6,042 nucleotides of DNA from an uncultured Magnetococcales bacterium (GTDB lineage Bacteria; Pseudomonadota; Magnetococcia; Magnetococcales; Magnetaquicoccaceae), in assembly GCA_903913345.1 (NCBI GenBank), contig CAIWLA010000461.1:1-6042 (forward strand), in the 5' to 3' direction. This document shows positions 1 through 6,042 of the stretch, piece by piece. The notes beneath the pieces are model-generated. The model saw only the letters and a list, made by a program, of their open reading frames with translations. It did no database searches and was not told the origin of the DNA. The translations under genes and the position numbers were made by a program. Position 1 is the first letter of the stretch. Each line of letters starts with the position of its first letter.

Positions 1-14
1 GGGCCTCGATCATC

Positions 15-59
15 GTTTCGGCCAATCCATGGAGGAGATAATCCTCGTGTAGCCGAAAC
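15..59. repeat. Interrupted inverted repeat (two nested stems)
   Basis: The outer arms GTTTCGGC (15-22) and GCCGAAAC (52-59) are perfect 8-bp complements. Inside them, GAGGA (32-36) and TCCTC (42-46) form a 5-bp stem around a GATAA loop. The stems are separated by asymmetric internal loops of 9 and 5 bases. Neither strand has a T-run after the structure, so it is not a standard intrinsic terminator. It may be an RNA structure at the 3' end of the leftward operon, a protein-binding site, or chance. Confidence 0.4.
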
Positions 60-114
60 AACCATCTTGCTTGGAAGTGAAAGTAATGGAAATTTTAGGT
101 GATTAATATAGAGT

Positions 115-140
115 GGATACTCGACAAAGAGTCTTTTTTT
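115..140 (+). terminator. Weak candidate intrinsic terminator, rightward
   Basis: ACTC (119-122) and GAGT (129-132) pair around the six-base loop GACAAA, and seven T residues follow at 134-140. G-U pairs and one mismatch could lengthen the stem slightly, but it stays weak and low in GC. It would only make sense for a rightward gene ending near the left edge, such as the frame with a TAG at 50-52. It does not work in the leftward direction. Confidence 0.25.
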
Positions 141-186
141 GTATACAGGGGAGCACGGGCGTTTGAACCAGCCACACCCATTCCGG

Positions 187-891
187 TCATGGAGCGTTTT
201 GATAGGGAGGAAGATCCCATTGTTTCAGAATCCCTTTGTCTCCTTCCAGTGCGGCCCGAACCTCCGGGATTTTGCCCCATTGCCTGGCGGCTGCCGTCAA
301 TTCCGGCAACGATACCTGGGCCGCCAGGCGGATCGTCTGTTCCAGTACCGCCTTGCCCTCCTCGTCGGTTGGCATCCCGGTGCGCCAGGCGAGGATAATG
401 CGCGGCAAGAGGAAACCAGGGAGATAACGGCCCGTCATCAGCGATAATTGGCTGGCGGACCGGGCGGCTTGGGGATTGGCGGCCAACCATTCCGCATTGG
501 ACAGGCGCGCCCAGGCGTAGGCGTTGAGCGGAGCGCGCGACAATCCCTGGCGCAACTGCTCAATGGCCTCGTCCAGCAGGGCGTGGTCGGCAGGGGTTCC
601 GGTTTTATCCATTCGCAGCAATAACTGGCCCGCCGCCAGGTCGGTGCGCACCCTGGGGTCGTCCTGCCAACCCAGCGCAGCGTGACGAGAGGCCACCAAG
701 GTGACCAGATCCTCCGAGGACACCGACCGACCTTGTTGGAGTTGAGCCAGATAACCATCGCCAGCCAGGAGTGCCAAGGCCGCACCCAACCGGGGAATCG
801 CCAACCCCAGCATAACCAAACCCACCGTCATCACGAGGGCGAGCATCCATACATCCGGGTGGAGACGGTTGTTACTTGTCCGTATATTCAT
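187..891 (-). CDS. VpsP-like membrane-anchored polysaccharide biosynthesis protein
   Basis: This is a 234-residue protein. It has a short polar N-terminus (MNIRTSNNRLHPD), one hydrophobic segment at about residues 14-34, then a soluble region that is probably periplasmic. The soluble part is helical in character and resembles a tetratricopeptide-type solenoid: RAPLNAYAWARLSNAEWL (119-136) has the spacing of conserved small and aromatic residues seen in such repeats. The overall pattern fits VpsP-family proteins, named after the Vibrio polysaccharide locus; they are found next to exopolysaccharide co-polymerases and have no known enzymatic activity. The ATG at 891-889 was chosen because it gives a clean membrane anchor. 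The frame stays open upstream to 984, but that stretch lies within the kinase's tyrosine tail. The start overlaps the end of the kinase gene by 20 bp and has no clear Shine-Dalgarno sequence, so translation is probably coupled. Family assignment is from pattern recognition and is moderate. The alternative is a generic TPR-like hypothetical protein. Confidence 0.65.
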   Translation of the reverse strand: MNIRTSNNRLHPDVWMLALVMTVGLVMLGLAIPRLGAALALLAGDGYLAQLQQGRSVSSEDLVTLVASRHAALGWQDDPRVRTDLAAGQLLLRMDKTGTPADHALLDEAIEQLRQGLSRAPLNAYAWARLSNAEWLAANPQAARSASQLSLMTGRYLPGFLLPRIILAWRTGMPTDEEGKAVLEQTIRLAAQVSLPELTAAARQWGKIPEVRAALEGDKGILKQWDLPPYQNAP

Positions 892-3292
892 GGCCATAGC
901 GGTTGTAATAGTACCTGGCATCGCCGTAGCCATACTGGGCATGACGCTTGATGTTGACCTGAGAAAGGACGCAACCGATCTCACCGATCCCGAATTCCGT
1001 CAATTTCTTGCGGGCACTCAGGATCAAATTGCGCGGCGTGTCTTGCCACCGGACCACAAACAAAACCTTGTCCACACACTGGGAAATGAGCAGCGGATCG
1101 ACCACCGCCACCACCGGCGGGGTATCAATCAGAATGACATCAAAGCTTTCCTTGAGTTCATCCAACAGCTTGCTGAACTGGTTGGTGTTAAAAAGAAAGG
1201 CCGCACTGATGGTGGACTTGCCCGCCGGCAGGATCGAACACCCGGTCAATGGATCGATAATGATCGCCTCAGCCAGGGTCTTTTCACCGCGCAAGACATG
1301 AACCAGCCCCGTTCGGTCGGTCAACTGGAACAATTTATGGAACCGGGAGCGGCGAACGTCACCCTCAATGACAATACATCGCTGCCCCGATTGGGCGAAA
1401 TGCCGGCCCAGACTGATGGCGACAAAGGTCTTGCCCTCTCCAGGCACCGAGGAGGTGACGGCCAGGGTCAATTTTTCGTTCTGGCCGACCGACAACAGCA
1501 AACTGGCATGCAATGTCCTGAGCGATTCGGCGGCGGAGGACAAGGGGTTGTCAACAATATAGTTCTCGACGGGTTCCTTGCGATTCGGGGTAATGTTTGG
1601 AATCAACGACATGACATATCCCACCCCCATTTGCTCCAATTGTTCGGCGGTACGCACCCCGTTGTCCAGACTTTCCAAGAGCAGGGCCAGGCCGATGGAC
1701 AGAAAAACCGATACGACGAAGCTCATGATAATAATAAATTTTTTCTTTGGAAAGGTGGGCGAGAGCGGAATCGAAGCCTTGGAAATAATGCTCACGTTCG
1801 CCCGTTGATCGGGAAATTGTTTCTCGGTCTCCTTGAAACGGGTGAGAATGTTTTCATAGAGGACGCGGGAGGTTTCCGACTCGCGGACGAGTTCCCGCAA
1901 TTTGACCTCGGCACGCCGGGAGGTGGTGACATCCCCCCGAATGTTGGCCAGATTTTGGGTCAAGGCGGTTTCCCTCGCCCGAATCACCCCCACCTCGTTG
2001 GCCAGGGAAGCGGCTATCTTGCGCACCTCATCGGCAATCTTTCTCTGTGCATCCTGGAGTTCGGCCTGGGCGTTGATGATTTTGGGATGTTTTTCCCCCA
2101 GGTTGGCGGTCAGTTCGGAAAGCTTGCGCGTCAATTCCGACTCGTTTTCCCGCAAACGCTGAATGAGCGGGGATTTCAGGACATCCGAAGAGGTGTCCAG
2201 ATTCCGACCGGAGCGCAGCGAGGCCTCAATCTGGTTGTAGCGGGCCTCCTTTTCCGCCCGTTCCGCCCGCACCTGGATCAACAGGGAGTTGAGTTCGGAT
2301 AATTGTTGGGCCGCGACCCCCCCACCCAGCCCCTCGACCAGATTGTTTTCCGCTTTGTATTTTTCCACGGCCCGACCGGCATCCTGGACATGCTGACTCA
2401 AATCATCCAGACGCCCTTTCATCCACAGGGAGGCTTTGCGGGTCACCTCAAACTTGGATTCCAACTGTTCGGCAATATACAAATCGATCAGGGTATTCAC
2501 AACATGGGCGGCTTTGGCGGGATCACGGCAGGAAAAAGAGACGTTGATGGCATAGGAGAGCGGTACCACTTCGACGCTCAGAGCCTTCAGTACGCGCTCC
2601 TCCACGATGACCCGTCCCACCGCCTCCGCCGCCTCGGTGTCAAACTTTTTCCCGCCCAGGAGTCGCTCCCACTGTGACCCGAACCATTCAACGACACCCA
2701 CCGTCTCGGATCCCAGATTTTTCCACTGTTGCCCAAGCCATGGCAACGGGGCGTCTTGATCCTCGTTTTGGCGTTCAGACGATTGCGGAGCGTGTTGAAT
2801 TTTTTGGCCAGACCGGCCCAAACGGCGATCAAGACCCGGCGGGGAGATCGTCTGGTCGACCGGCTTCGGCACATAGGGGTTGAACTCGGGATCCCGGAAC
2901 AGGCCCGTTTTCTCGATCAGGTTGTTGACCATATCCGACGATCTCAGCACAATCGCCTCGGTGCCCAGACTGGCGCGGTCGGTGAGGGGATCGGAGACCA
3001 CCTCTTGAATGTTGACCGTGCGCACCTTGCGGGTCTCAATGGCCAGTTGTCCCATGGCACTGTAAACGGGGGTCAACTGGAAGGCAACGATCGCCGCCAG
3101 GGCGGTCAGACAAAGAATGCTAAAAAAAATGAGCACTTTTCGCCGTGCCAGCATACGCAGAATGTCTTGAAGCGTGTTCTGATTGTCCGGCGCACGGGAT
3201 GCAATGGGGGAGTTGGTTCTGTTATTCATGGGTCGGTGAACCACGCCTTCATGCGATATGGGGGGAATTTTTGAGTTTGGCAATCCATCCAT
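872..3292 (-). CDS. Wzc-like polysaccharide co-polymerase / tyrosine autokinase
   Basis: This 806-residue inner-membrane protein combines a chain-length (Wzz) domain with a cytoplasmic BY-kinase. The order is: cytoplasmic N-terminus; TM1 at about 52-72; Wzz-type periplasmic domain; a polar insert at about 140-215; a long coiled-coil-prone region (about 280-490) with the GNVR-type pattern SRVLYENILTRFKETE (475-490); a proline-rich stretch before TM2 (about 518-540); then the kinase. Walker A is SVPGEGKT (615-622), Walker A' is IVIEGDVRRS (640-649) and Walker B is VILIDTPP (719-726). The C-terminus has seven tyrosines between 787 and 803 (Y787, Y789, Y794-796, Y799, Y803), the usual autophosphorylation cluster. 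The known family role is control of polymer length and export through cycles of phosphorylation and oligomer assembly. Many relatives are about 720-750 residues; the excess here is mainly the insert. The ATG at 3292-3290 is the longest start. The ATG at 3229-3227 (residue 22) is also possible, and neither has a strong ribosome binding site. No cognate phosphatase is in the window. Confidence 0.93.
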   Translation of the reverse strand: MDGLPNSKIPPISHEGVVHRPMNNRTNSPIASRAPDNQNTLQDILRMLARRKVLIFFSILCLTALAAIVAFQLTPVYSAMGQLAIETRKVRTVNIQEVVSDPLTDRASLGTEAIVLRSSDMVNNLIEKTGLFRDPEFNPYVPKPVDQTISPPGLDRRLGRSGQKIQHAPQSSERQNEDQDAPLPWLGQQWKNLGSETVGVVEWFGSQWERLLGGKKFDTEAAEAVGRVIVEERVLKALSVEVVPLSYAINVSFSCRDPAKAAHVVNTLIDLYIAEQLESKFEVTRKASLWMKGRLDDLSQHVQDAGRAVEKYKAENNLVEGLGGGVAAQQLSELNSLLIQVRAERAEKEARYNQIEASLRSGRNLDTSSDVLKSPLIQRLRENESELTRKLSELTANLGEKHPKIINAQAELQDAQRKIADEVRKIAASLANEVGVIRARETALTQNLANIRGDVTTSRRAEVKLRELVRESETSRVLYENILTRFKETEKQFPDQRANVSIISKASIPLSPTFPKKKFIIIMSFVVSVFLSIGLALLLESLDNGVRTAEQLEQMGVGYVMSLIPNITPNRKEPVENYIVDNPLSSAAESLRTLHASLLLSVGQNEKLTLAVTSSVPGEGKTFVAISLGRHFAQSGQRCIVIEGDVRRSRFHKLFQLTDRTGLVHVLRGEKTLAEAIIIDPLTGCSILPAGKSTISAAFLFNTNQFSKLLDELKESFDVILIDTPPVVAVVDPLLISQCVDKVLFVVRWQDTPRNLILSARKKLTEFGIGEIGCVLSQVNIKRHAQYGYGDARYYYNRYGHEYTDK
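2648..2875 (-). other. Periplasmic insert in the Wzc-like protein with a duplicated W-rich motif
   Basis: Residues about 140-215 of the kinase protein separate the first half of the Wzz domain from the coiled-coil region. The first part (141-184) is rich in P, Q, R, D and S and looks disordered. The second part contains two copies of a W-[LF]-G-x-Q-W-[KE]-x-L pattern: WLGQQWKNL at 185-193 and WFGSQWERL at 203-211, exactly 18 residues apart. The spacing would place both on one face of an amphipathic helix. The function is unknown; membrane-surface contact or partner binding are possible. Confidence 0.55.
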
Positions 3293-3342
3293 TTTTTAAG
3301 AAACGTGAACGGCCCGTTTTGCCCAGAGCGAACAGGATAATC

Positions 3343-3403
3343 CACACGGGCGAACGGTTCAGCTTGCCAGGGACCACGCGGAGGCATTATATAGTCACAC
3401 GGG
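3343..3403. repeat. Direct repeat CACACGGG in the divergent control region
   Basis: The octamer CACACGGG occurs at 3343-3350 and 3396-3403, 53 bp apart (about five helical turns). The right copy sits in the spacer of the leftward promoter and the left copy in the leader of the kinase gene. This placement would suit an operator pair, but two copies of an 8-mer could be chance. Confidence 0.25.
3364..3393 (+). promoter_or_regulatory. Weaker candidate promoter for the flippase operon
   Basis: On the plus strand, TTGCCA (3364-3369; five of six matches) lies 18 bases before TATATA (3388-3393; four of six matches). The start would fall near 3400, about 85 bases before the flippase start. Its -10 box overlaps the -10 box of the leftward promoter, so the two would compete for polymerase. 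The -10 match is modest and the call is tentative. Confidence 0.3.
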
Positions 3404-3415
3404 TTGGTTTGTCCA
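3386..3415 (-). promoter_or_regulatory. Sigma70-type promoter for the Wzc/VpsP-like operon
   Basis: Read on the minus strand, TGGACA (3415-3410; five of six matches to TTGACA) is followed after 18 bases by TATAAT (3391-3386; a perfect match). Transcription would start near 3379, giving a leader of about 87 bases to the first ATG of the kinase gene. It is the best promoter-like sequence in the divergent region. Assignment is by consensus matching only. Confidence 0.6.
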
Positions 3416-3421
3416 GTCCGA

Positions 3422-3435
3422 ATGTCGTCAGACAT
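3422..3435. repeat. Short palindrome upstream of the leftward promoter
   Basis: ATGTC (3422-3426) and GACAT (3431-3435) are perfect complements around a GTCA centre. It lies seven bases upstream of the leftward -35 box and inside the presumed leader of the flippase gene, a suitable place for a regulator site or small hairpin. The arms are only 5 bp, so confidence is low. Confidence 0.25.
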
Positions 3436-3471
3436 CCATCAGCCCGTTTTTTTCTGTTAATGGCTTCGTTC

Positions 3472-3475
3472 GGGA
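3472..3475 (+). promoter_or_regulatory. Ribosome binding site that favours the TTG start at 3485
   Basis: The frame of the flippase is closed by a TAA at 3458-3460, and its first in-frame ATG (3605) lies inside the first membrane segment. The real start must therefore be a non-ATG codon between them. GGGA at 3472-3475 is nine bases before the TTG at 3485, but directly abuts the other candidate, TTG at 3476. The match is short, so the choice is only a preference. Confidence 0.4.
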
Positions 3476-3484
3476 TTGACTGCT

Positions 3485-5053
3485 TTGTCGAACCAACCGC
3501 CCCCTTTTGTCCCTGAGCCGATTGACACGGTCTGGTCCGCGCGTCAGCGTATCCTGATCAATCTGTTCTCCGCGTTGTTCAATAAGGGCTTTAATTTTCT
3601 GGCCATGGGTATTTTTCTGCCCCGTTCCCTGGGGGTCGTGCAATATGGGCTTTTAATGTCGCTGTGGCGCATGGCCGAGGCCACGCGGGGATTTCTTATC
3701 CTGGGAGTGGACCAGGCCTTTTTTGTCGAGGCGGCCCGCCGCATCCGCAGTGGCGTTGCCAACCGACTGTTCGTGGTCGTGCTCGCCGGTCAGTTTCTGG
3801 TACTCATCTCCCTGGCCCTGGTCGCCGGCGGGTTGGATCTGGAAACCCGCTGGCTGCACGGCCAATCCGCCACCGTGTATGGGCTGGTGATCCTCACCGA
3901 ATGGTTGATGGCTGCCTCCAGCTTGGCCACTCGTTTCGGCGATGCCAAGGCCCGCATCGGGTCGGGCCATGCGATTTTACTCGTCGTCGGCGGTCTGCGC
4001 GCCGTGCTGCTCGCGGGATTTTTCCTGGAGGGTCGCCTGACGATAGTCGTCTATCTTGGCGTCACCGCCGCCACCTCCCTGGTGATCACTCTGGCCGCCC
4101 TGATCGCCCTGCGGCGGATTTCCCCGGCTTGTTTCCAGGTCGATCCCGACCATCAACCCTGGGCCGTTGCCCGCTATTTTTTCGACACGGCCCGATCCTT
4201 CGCGGTCATCTCTTCGTTGGGATTTGTCAACAACATGATCCTCTCCTGGTATCTGACCGAGGCATCAGGACCGGAGCAGCAGGCCTATTATAATCTGGCT
4301 TTTCAACTACTCAACGTCATCTCCCTGCTCACCGGATCGATGATCAACGTCTTCCAGCGGGAAATTTCCTGGAGTCTGGCACACAATGATCGGGACCGGG
4401 TCTTCACCCTGTTTTCCCGCTCTTGCCGGTTATCCATGGTACTGGCCGCCCTGGTCGCCCATGTCACCGCTTTCAACGCCGATCTGATCATCCATTTCAT
4501 GGTCGGCCCCTCGTTCGCCGCCGGGGCACCGGTCCTCGCCTGTCTCATCTTTTCAGGCATTTTTATGGGACCCGTCGATCTGGCCACCTCCATGTATCTG
4601 GTCTTCGGAAAAATATCCGCCTACCGCAACCGGTACACCCTCTCCCTGATACTCTGCATTGTCATGTACTTGATATTCGTCAATCCCCGTGATGCCTGGC
4701 TGCCCGGCCTGCATATGGGGGCGATGGGCATCGCTCTGGCCATGGTCATCAGTTCTGTGCTTGTCATGTACATCCAACTCGGCTATTTTATGCATGAGCA
4801 TCCCTCTTTGCGTGGGGAAATCCGTGTCACCCTGCTGGTGACGACCCTCGGTTTCGGGATGCTGCATGGCCTTGCCTCCCTCACCGCTGTTTTCGTGTTT
4901 GCCGGGGGGGTATGGTGGCGGATACTCGCCAGTGTGGTCTTCCTCCTCTTGTGCGGGGCAATGCTGTGGTACTGGCCAGGGCTGGCCGGGTTTTCTCGCT
5001 CCGACAGAAAATATCTTCGCCAGAAACCGACTCCAGACAAGGCACAGCCATGA
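3485..5053 (+). CDS. Polysaccharide flippase (MOP superfamily, Wzx-like)
   Basis: This is an integral membrane protein of 522 residues if started at TTG 3485, or 525 from TTG 3476. It has about 13-14 hydrophobic segments spread over its whole length, as expected for oligosaccharide flippases that move undecaprenyl-linked repeat units from the cytoplasmic to the periplasmic face. The N-terminal segment is followed by LPRSLGVVQYGLL at about residue 46, the usual place of the family's 'arlLGpeeyG' pattern. A central segment around residues 262-300 (EQQAYYNLAFQLLN, then NVFQREISWSLA) has the lipid-flippase pattern of aromatic and small residues before a polar cytoplasmic loop. The C-terminus is short and charged. 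The substrate cannot be read from the sequence. The gene is divergent from the Wzc-like gene and overlaps the next gene by ATGA (5050-5053), so the two are probably co-translated. The non-ATG start may keep expression low. An O-antigen rather than an exopolysaccharide role is possible. Confidence 0.87.
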   Translation: MSNQPPPFVPEPIDTVWSARQRILINLFSALFNKGFNFLAMGIFLPRSLGVVQYGLLMSLWRMAEATRGFLILGVDQAFFVEAARRIRSGVANRLFVVVLAGQFLVLISLALVAGGLDLETRWLHGQSATVYGLVILTEWLMAASSLATRFGDAKARIGSGHAILLVVGGLRAVLLAGFFLEGRLTIVVYLGVTAATSLVITLAALIALRRISPACFQVDPDHQPWAVARYFFDTARSFAVISSLGFVNNMILSWYLTEASGPEQQAYYNLAFQLLNVISLLTGSMINVFQREISWSLAHNDRDRVFTLFSRSCRLSMVLAALVAHVTAFNADLIIHFMVGPSFAAGAPVLACLIFSGIFMGPVDLATSMYLVFGKISAYRNRYTLSLILCIVMYLIFVNPRDAWLPGLHMGAMGIALAMVISSVLVMYIQLGYFMHEHPSLRGEIRVTLLVTTLGFGMLHGLASLTAVFVFAGGVWWRILASVVFLLLCGAMLWYWPGLAGFSRSDRKYLRQKPTPDKAQP

Positions 5054-6042
5054 CCCTCTTCGATGAACGGACCGTTGCCCGCGACCTGTTCCAGGATCTC
5101 TTTCCCCTCTGCCGCAGCCTCACCGGTGCGGGGGTGCGGCAGACCCTGCGACGACTCGGCGAGATCATGCCCCTGACGATCCAGGAATATCCCAGCGGAA
5201 CCAAAGTCTACGACTGGACCATCCCCCCGGAATGGACCATCCGCGATGCCTATGTCGCCGATGCCAGTGGGCGGCGGCTGATCGATTTTCGTGCCAACAA
5301 CCTCCATCTGGTCGGTTACAGCACCCCCATCCAGGCAGAGATGGGATTTGCCGAACTCGCCCCCCATCTGCACACCCATCCCGATTGGGCAGAGGCCATT
5401 CCCTATCGCACCGCCTATTATCAACGGGAGTGGGGGTTTTGCCTGAGCCAGCGGCACCGGGCGGAGTTCGATCCGTCGGGGCATTACCAGGTGGTCATCG
5501 ACGCCGATCTGGCCCCGGGTTCCCTGACCCTGGCCGACGCCTTCCTCCCCGGCGAGGAAGAGGGCGAATACCTGATTTCCACCTATTGTTGCCACCCTTC
5601 CCTGGCCAACGACAATCTTTCCGGGCTGATCCTGGTCGCCCTGCTCTACAACCGCCTGGCCGAACGCCCCCATCGCCGGTTCGGCTATCGTTTTGTCATC
5701 TGCCCGGAGACCATCGGGGCCATCACCTATCTGGCCCATCATCAGGAGGCCATGCAACGGGTCAGGGGCGGTTTCGTGGTCACCTGCGTCGCCGGTCCCG
5801 GCCCCTTGAGCGTCAAGCACAGCTATCAGGGCAACCATGAACTGGATCGGGCAACACAGGTGTGGTGCCGGGATCAGGGGTTGGAGCGACTGGACTATCC
5901 CTTTTCCATCCATGGCAGCGACGAACGACAATATTCCCCGCCCCCCTGGCGAATCCCCATGATATCAATCTGCAAGGATAAATATTATGAATATCCCCAG
6001 TATCACACCTCCCTGGACAACCTGGATTTTGTCTCGGTGGAC
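5050..6042 (+). CDS. DUF4910 / M28-peptidase-like metallohydrolase (3' end beyond window)
   Basis: The first 331 residues are present and the frame is open at the right edge; relatives are usually a little over 400 residues and end in a winged-helix domain, which would lie outside. The N-terminus (LFPLCRSLTGAGVRQTLRRL, residues 17-36) and the following segment (YDWTIPPEW, 54-62) are typical of DUF4910/DUF2172 proteins. An M28-like metal site can be proposed from CCHPSLANDNLSG (180-192; H182, D188), CPETIG (218-223; E220), GSDERQY (289-295; D291) and YHTSLDN (318-324; H319). These ligand roles are inferred from the family fold. No signal peptide is seen, so it is probably cytoplasmic. AAGG at 5039-5042 lies seven bases before the ATG, and the ATGA overlap with the flippase suggests coupling. 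Relatives are called aminopeptidase-like, but in polysaccharide loci a sugar-linked amide or acyl group is a plausible target. The substrate is unknown. Confidence 0.85.
   Translation, partial: MTLFDERTVARDLFQDLFPLCRSLTGAGVRQTLRRLGEIMPLTIQEYPSGTKVYDWTIPPEWTIRDAYVADASGRRLIDFRANNLHLVGYSTPIQAEMGFAELAPHLHTHPDWAEAIPYRTAYYQREWGFCLSQRHRAEFDPSGHYQVVIDADLAPGSLTLADAFLPGEEEGEYLISTYCCHPSLANDNLSGLILVALLYNRLAERPHRRFGYRFVICPETIGAITYLAHHQEAMQRVRGGFVVTCVAGPGPLSVKHSYQGNHELDRATQVWCRDQGLERLDYPFSIHGSDERQYSPPPWRIPMISICKDKYYEYPQYHTSLDNLDFVSVD

Larger units (their letters stand above)
1..186. other. Short non-coding or edge region left of the VpsP-like gene
   Basis: No gene can be assigned with confidence here. Bases from about 60 to 150 are clearly AT-richer than the rest of the window, as expected of an intergenic region. 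On the plus strand, frame 2 is open from the left edge to a TAG at 50-52 and reads GLDHRFGQSMEEIILV, which could be the tail of a rightward gene. Frame 3 is open to a TAA at 39-41 (ASIIVSANPWRR). On the minus strand, an ATG at 65-63 opens a frame to the edge, and another frame is open from 94 to the edge with only a TTG (61-59) or a late ATG (13-11) as start. None has a good ribosome binding site. A 31-codon minus-strand frame (95-190) begins with an ATGA overlapping the VpsP-like stop codon, but has no Shine-Dalgarno motif or recognisable sequence. More sequence to the left is needed to choose. Confidence 0.4.

Noticed and set aside
95..190. 31-codon minus-strand frame starting with an ATGA overlap at the VpsP-like stop codon
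   Set aside because: The overlap resembles a coupled gene start, but there is no Shine-Dalgarno motif, no recognisable sequence and no membrane or signal segment; such short frames are common by chance.
99..398. Plus-strand open frames overlapping the VpsP-like gene
   Set aside because: They run antisense to a gene with a clear membrane anchor and soluble domain; their products are proline- and arginine-rich with no recognisable motif.
869..2302. Long plus-strand open frame (477 codons) opposite the kinase gene
   Set aside because: It lies wholly antisense to the well-supported Wzc-like gene, its product is rich in Q, G, H and R without any domain pattern, and it is explained by codon bias of the GC-rich opposite strand.
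3460..3516. ATG at 3460 as start of the flippase
   Set aside because: It is in a different frame that stops at 3516; using it would need a frameshift, for which there is no evidence in the sequence.
3664..4293. Second plus-strand frame (209 codons) inside the flippase gene
   Set aside because: Its product is rich in R, G, H and P without hydrophobic segments, whereas the overlapping frame encodes a regular series of membrane helices typical of a flippase.
4783..5931. Long minus-strand open frame (382 codons) opposite the flippase and DUF4910 genes
   Set aside because: It spans the junction of two clearly real plus-strand genes, has a glycine- and glutamine-rich composition typical of antisense frames, and matches no family.

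Overview
The window is a piece of an envelope or exopolysaccharide locus from a Gram-negative bacterium, probably a proteobacterium. It is GC-rich and almost fully coding. It carries a fused Wzc-type tyrosine autokinase (periplasmic chain-length domain plus cytoplasmic kinase in one chain), the arrangement typical of Gram-negative bacteria. I cannot name the organism. No mobile element, tRNA, rRNA or CRISPR array is visible.

Layout from left to right. Bases 1-186 hold no convincing gene. This stretch is AT-richer and contains an interrupted inverted repeat (15-59) and a short hairpin with a T-run (115-140). Minus strand 3292 to 187 is a two-gene operon read leftward: a Wzc-like co-polymerase/tyrosine autokinase (872-3292), then a small membrane-anchored VpsP-like protein (187-891) whose start lies inside the end of the kinase gene. 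Bases 3293-3475 form a divergent control region with a near-consensus sigma70-type promoter facing the kinase and a weaker overlapping candidate facing right. Plus strand 3485 onward is a second operon: a polysaccharide flippase of the MOP superfamily (to 5053), then a DUF4910 / M28-peptidase-like metallohydrolase (5050 to the window edge, incomplete), joined by an ATGA start/stop overlap.

How the genes fit together: the flippase would move lipid-linked repeat units across the inner membrane. The Wzc-like protein would control chain length and export, switched by phosphorylation of its C-terminal tyrosine cluster. VpsP-like proteins occur with such systems but have no established biochemical role. 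The DUF4910 protein has an M28-like metal site and, given its coupling to the flippase, may trim an amide- or acyl-type group from the glycan or its precursor; that is inference. No polymerase, outer-membrane exporter, phosphatase or glycosyltransferase is in the window.

Nothing here is clearly a new system. The most notable points are the DUF4910 hydrolase coupled to a flippase, a periplasmic insert in the kinase with a duplicated tryptophan motif, and the compact divergent promoter.
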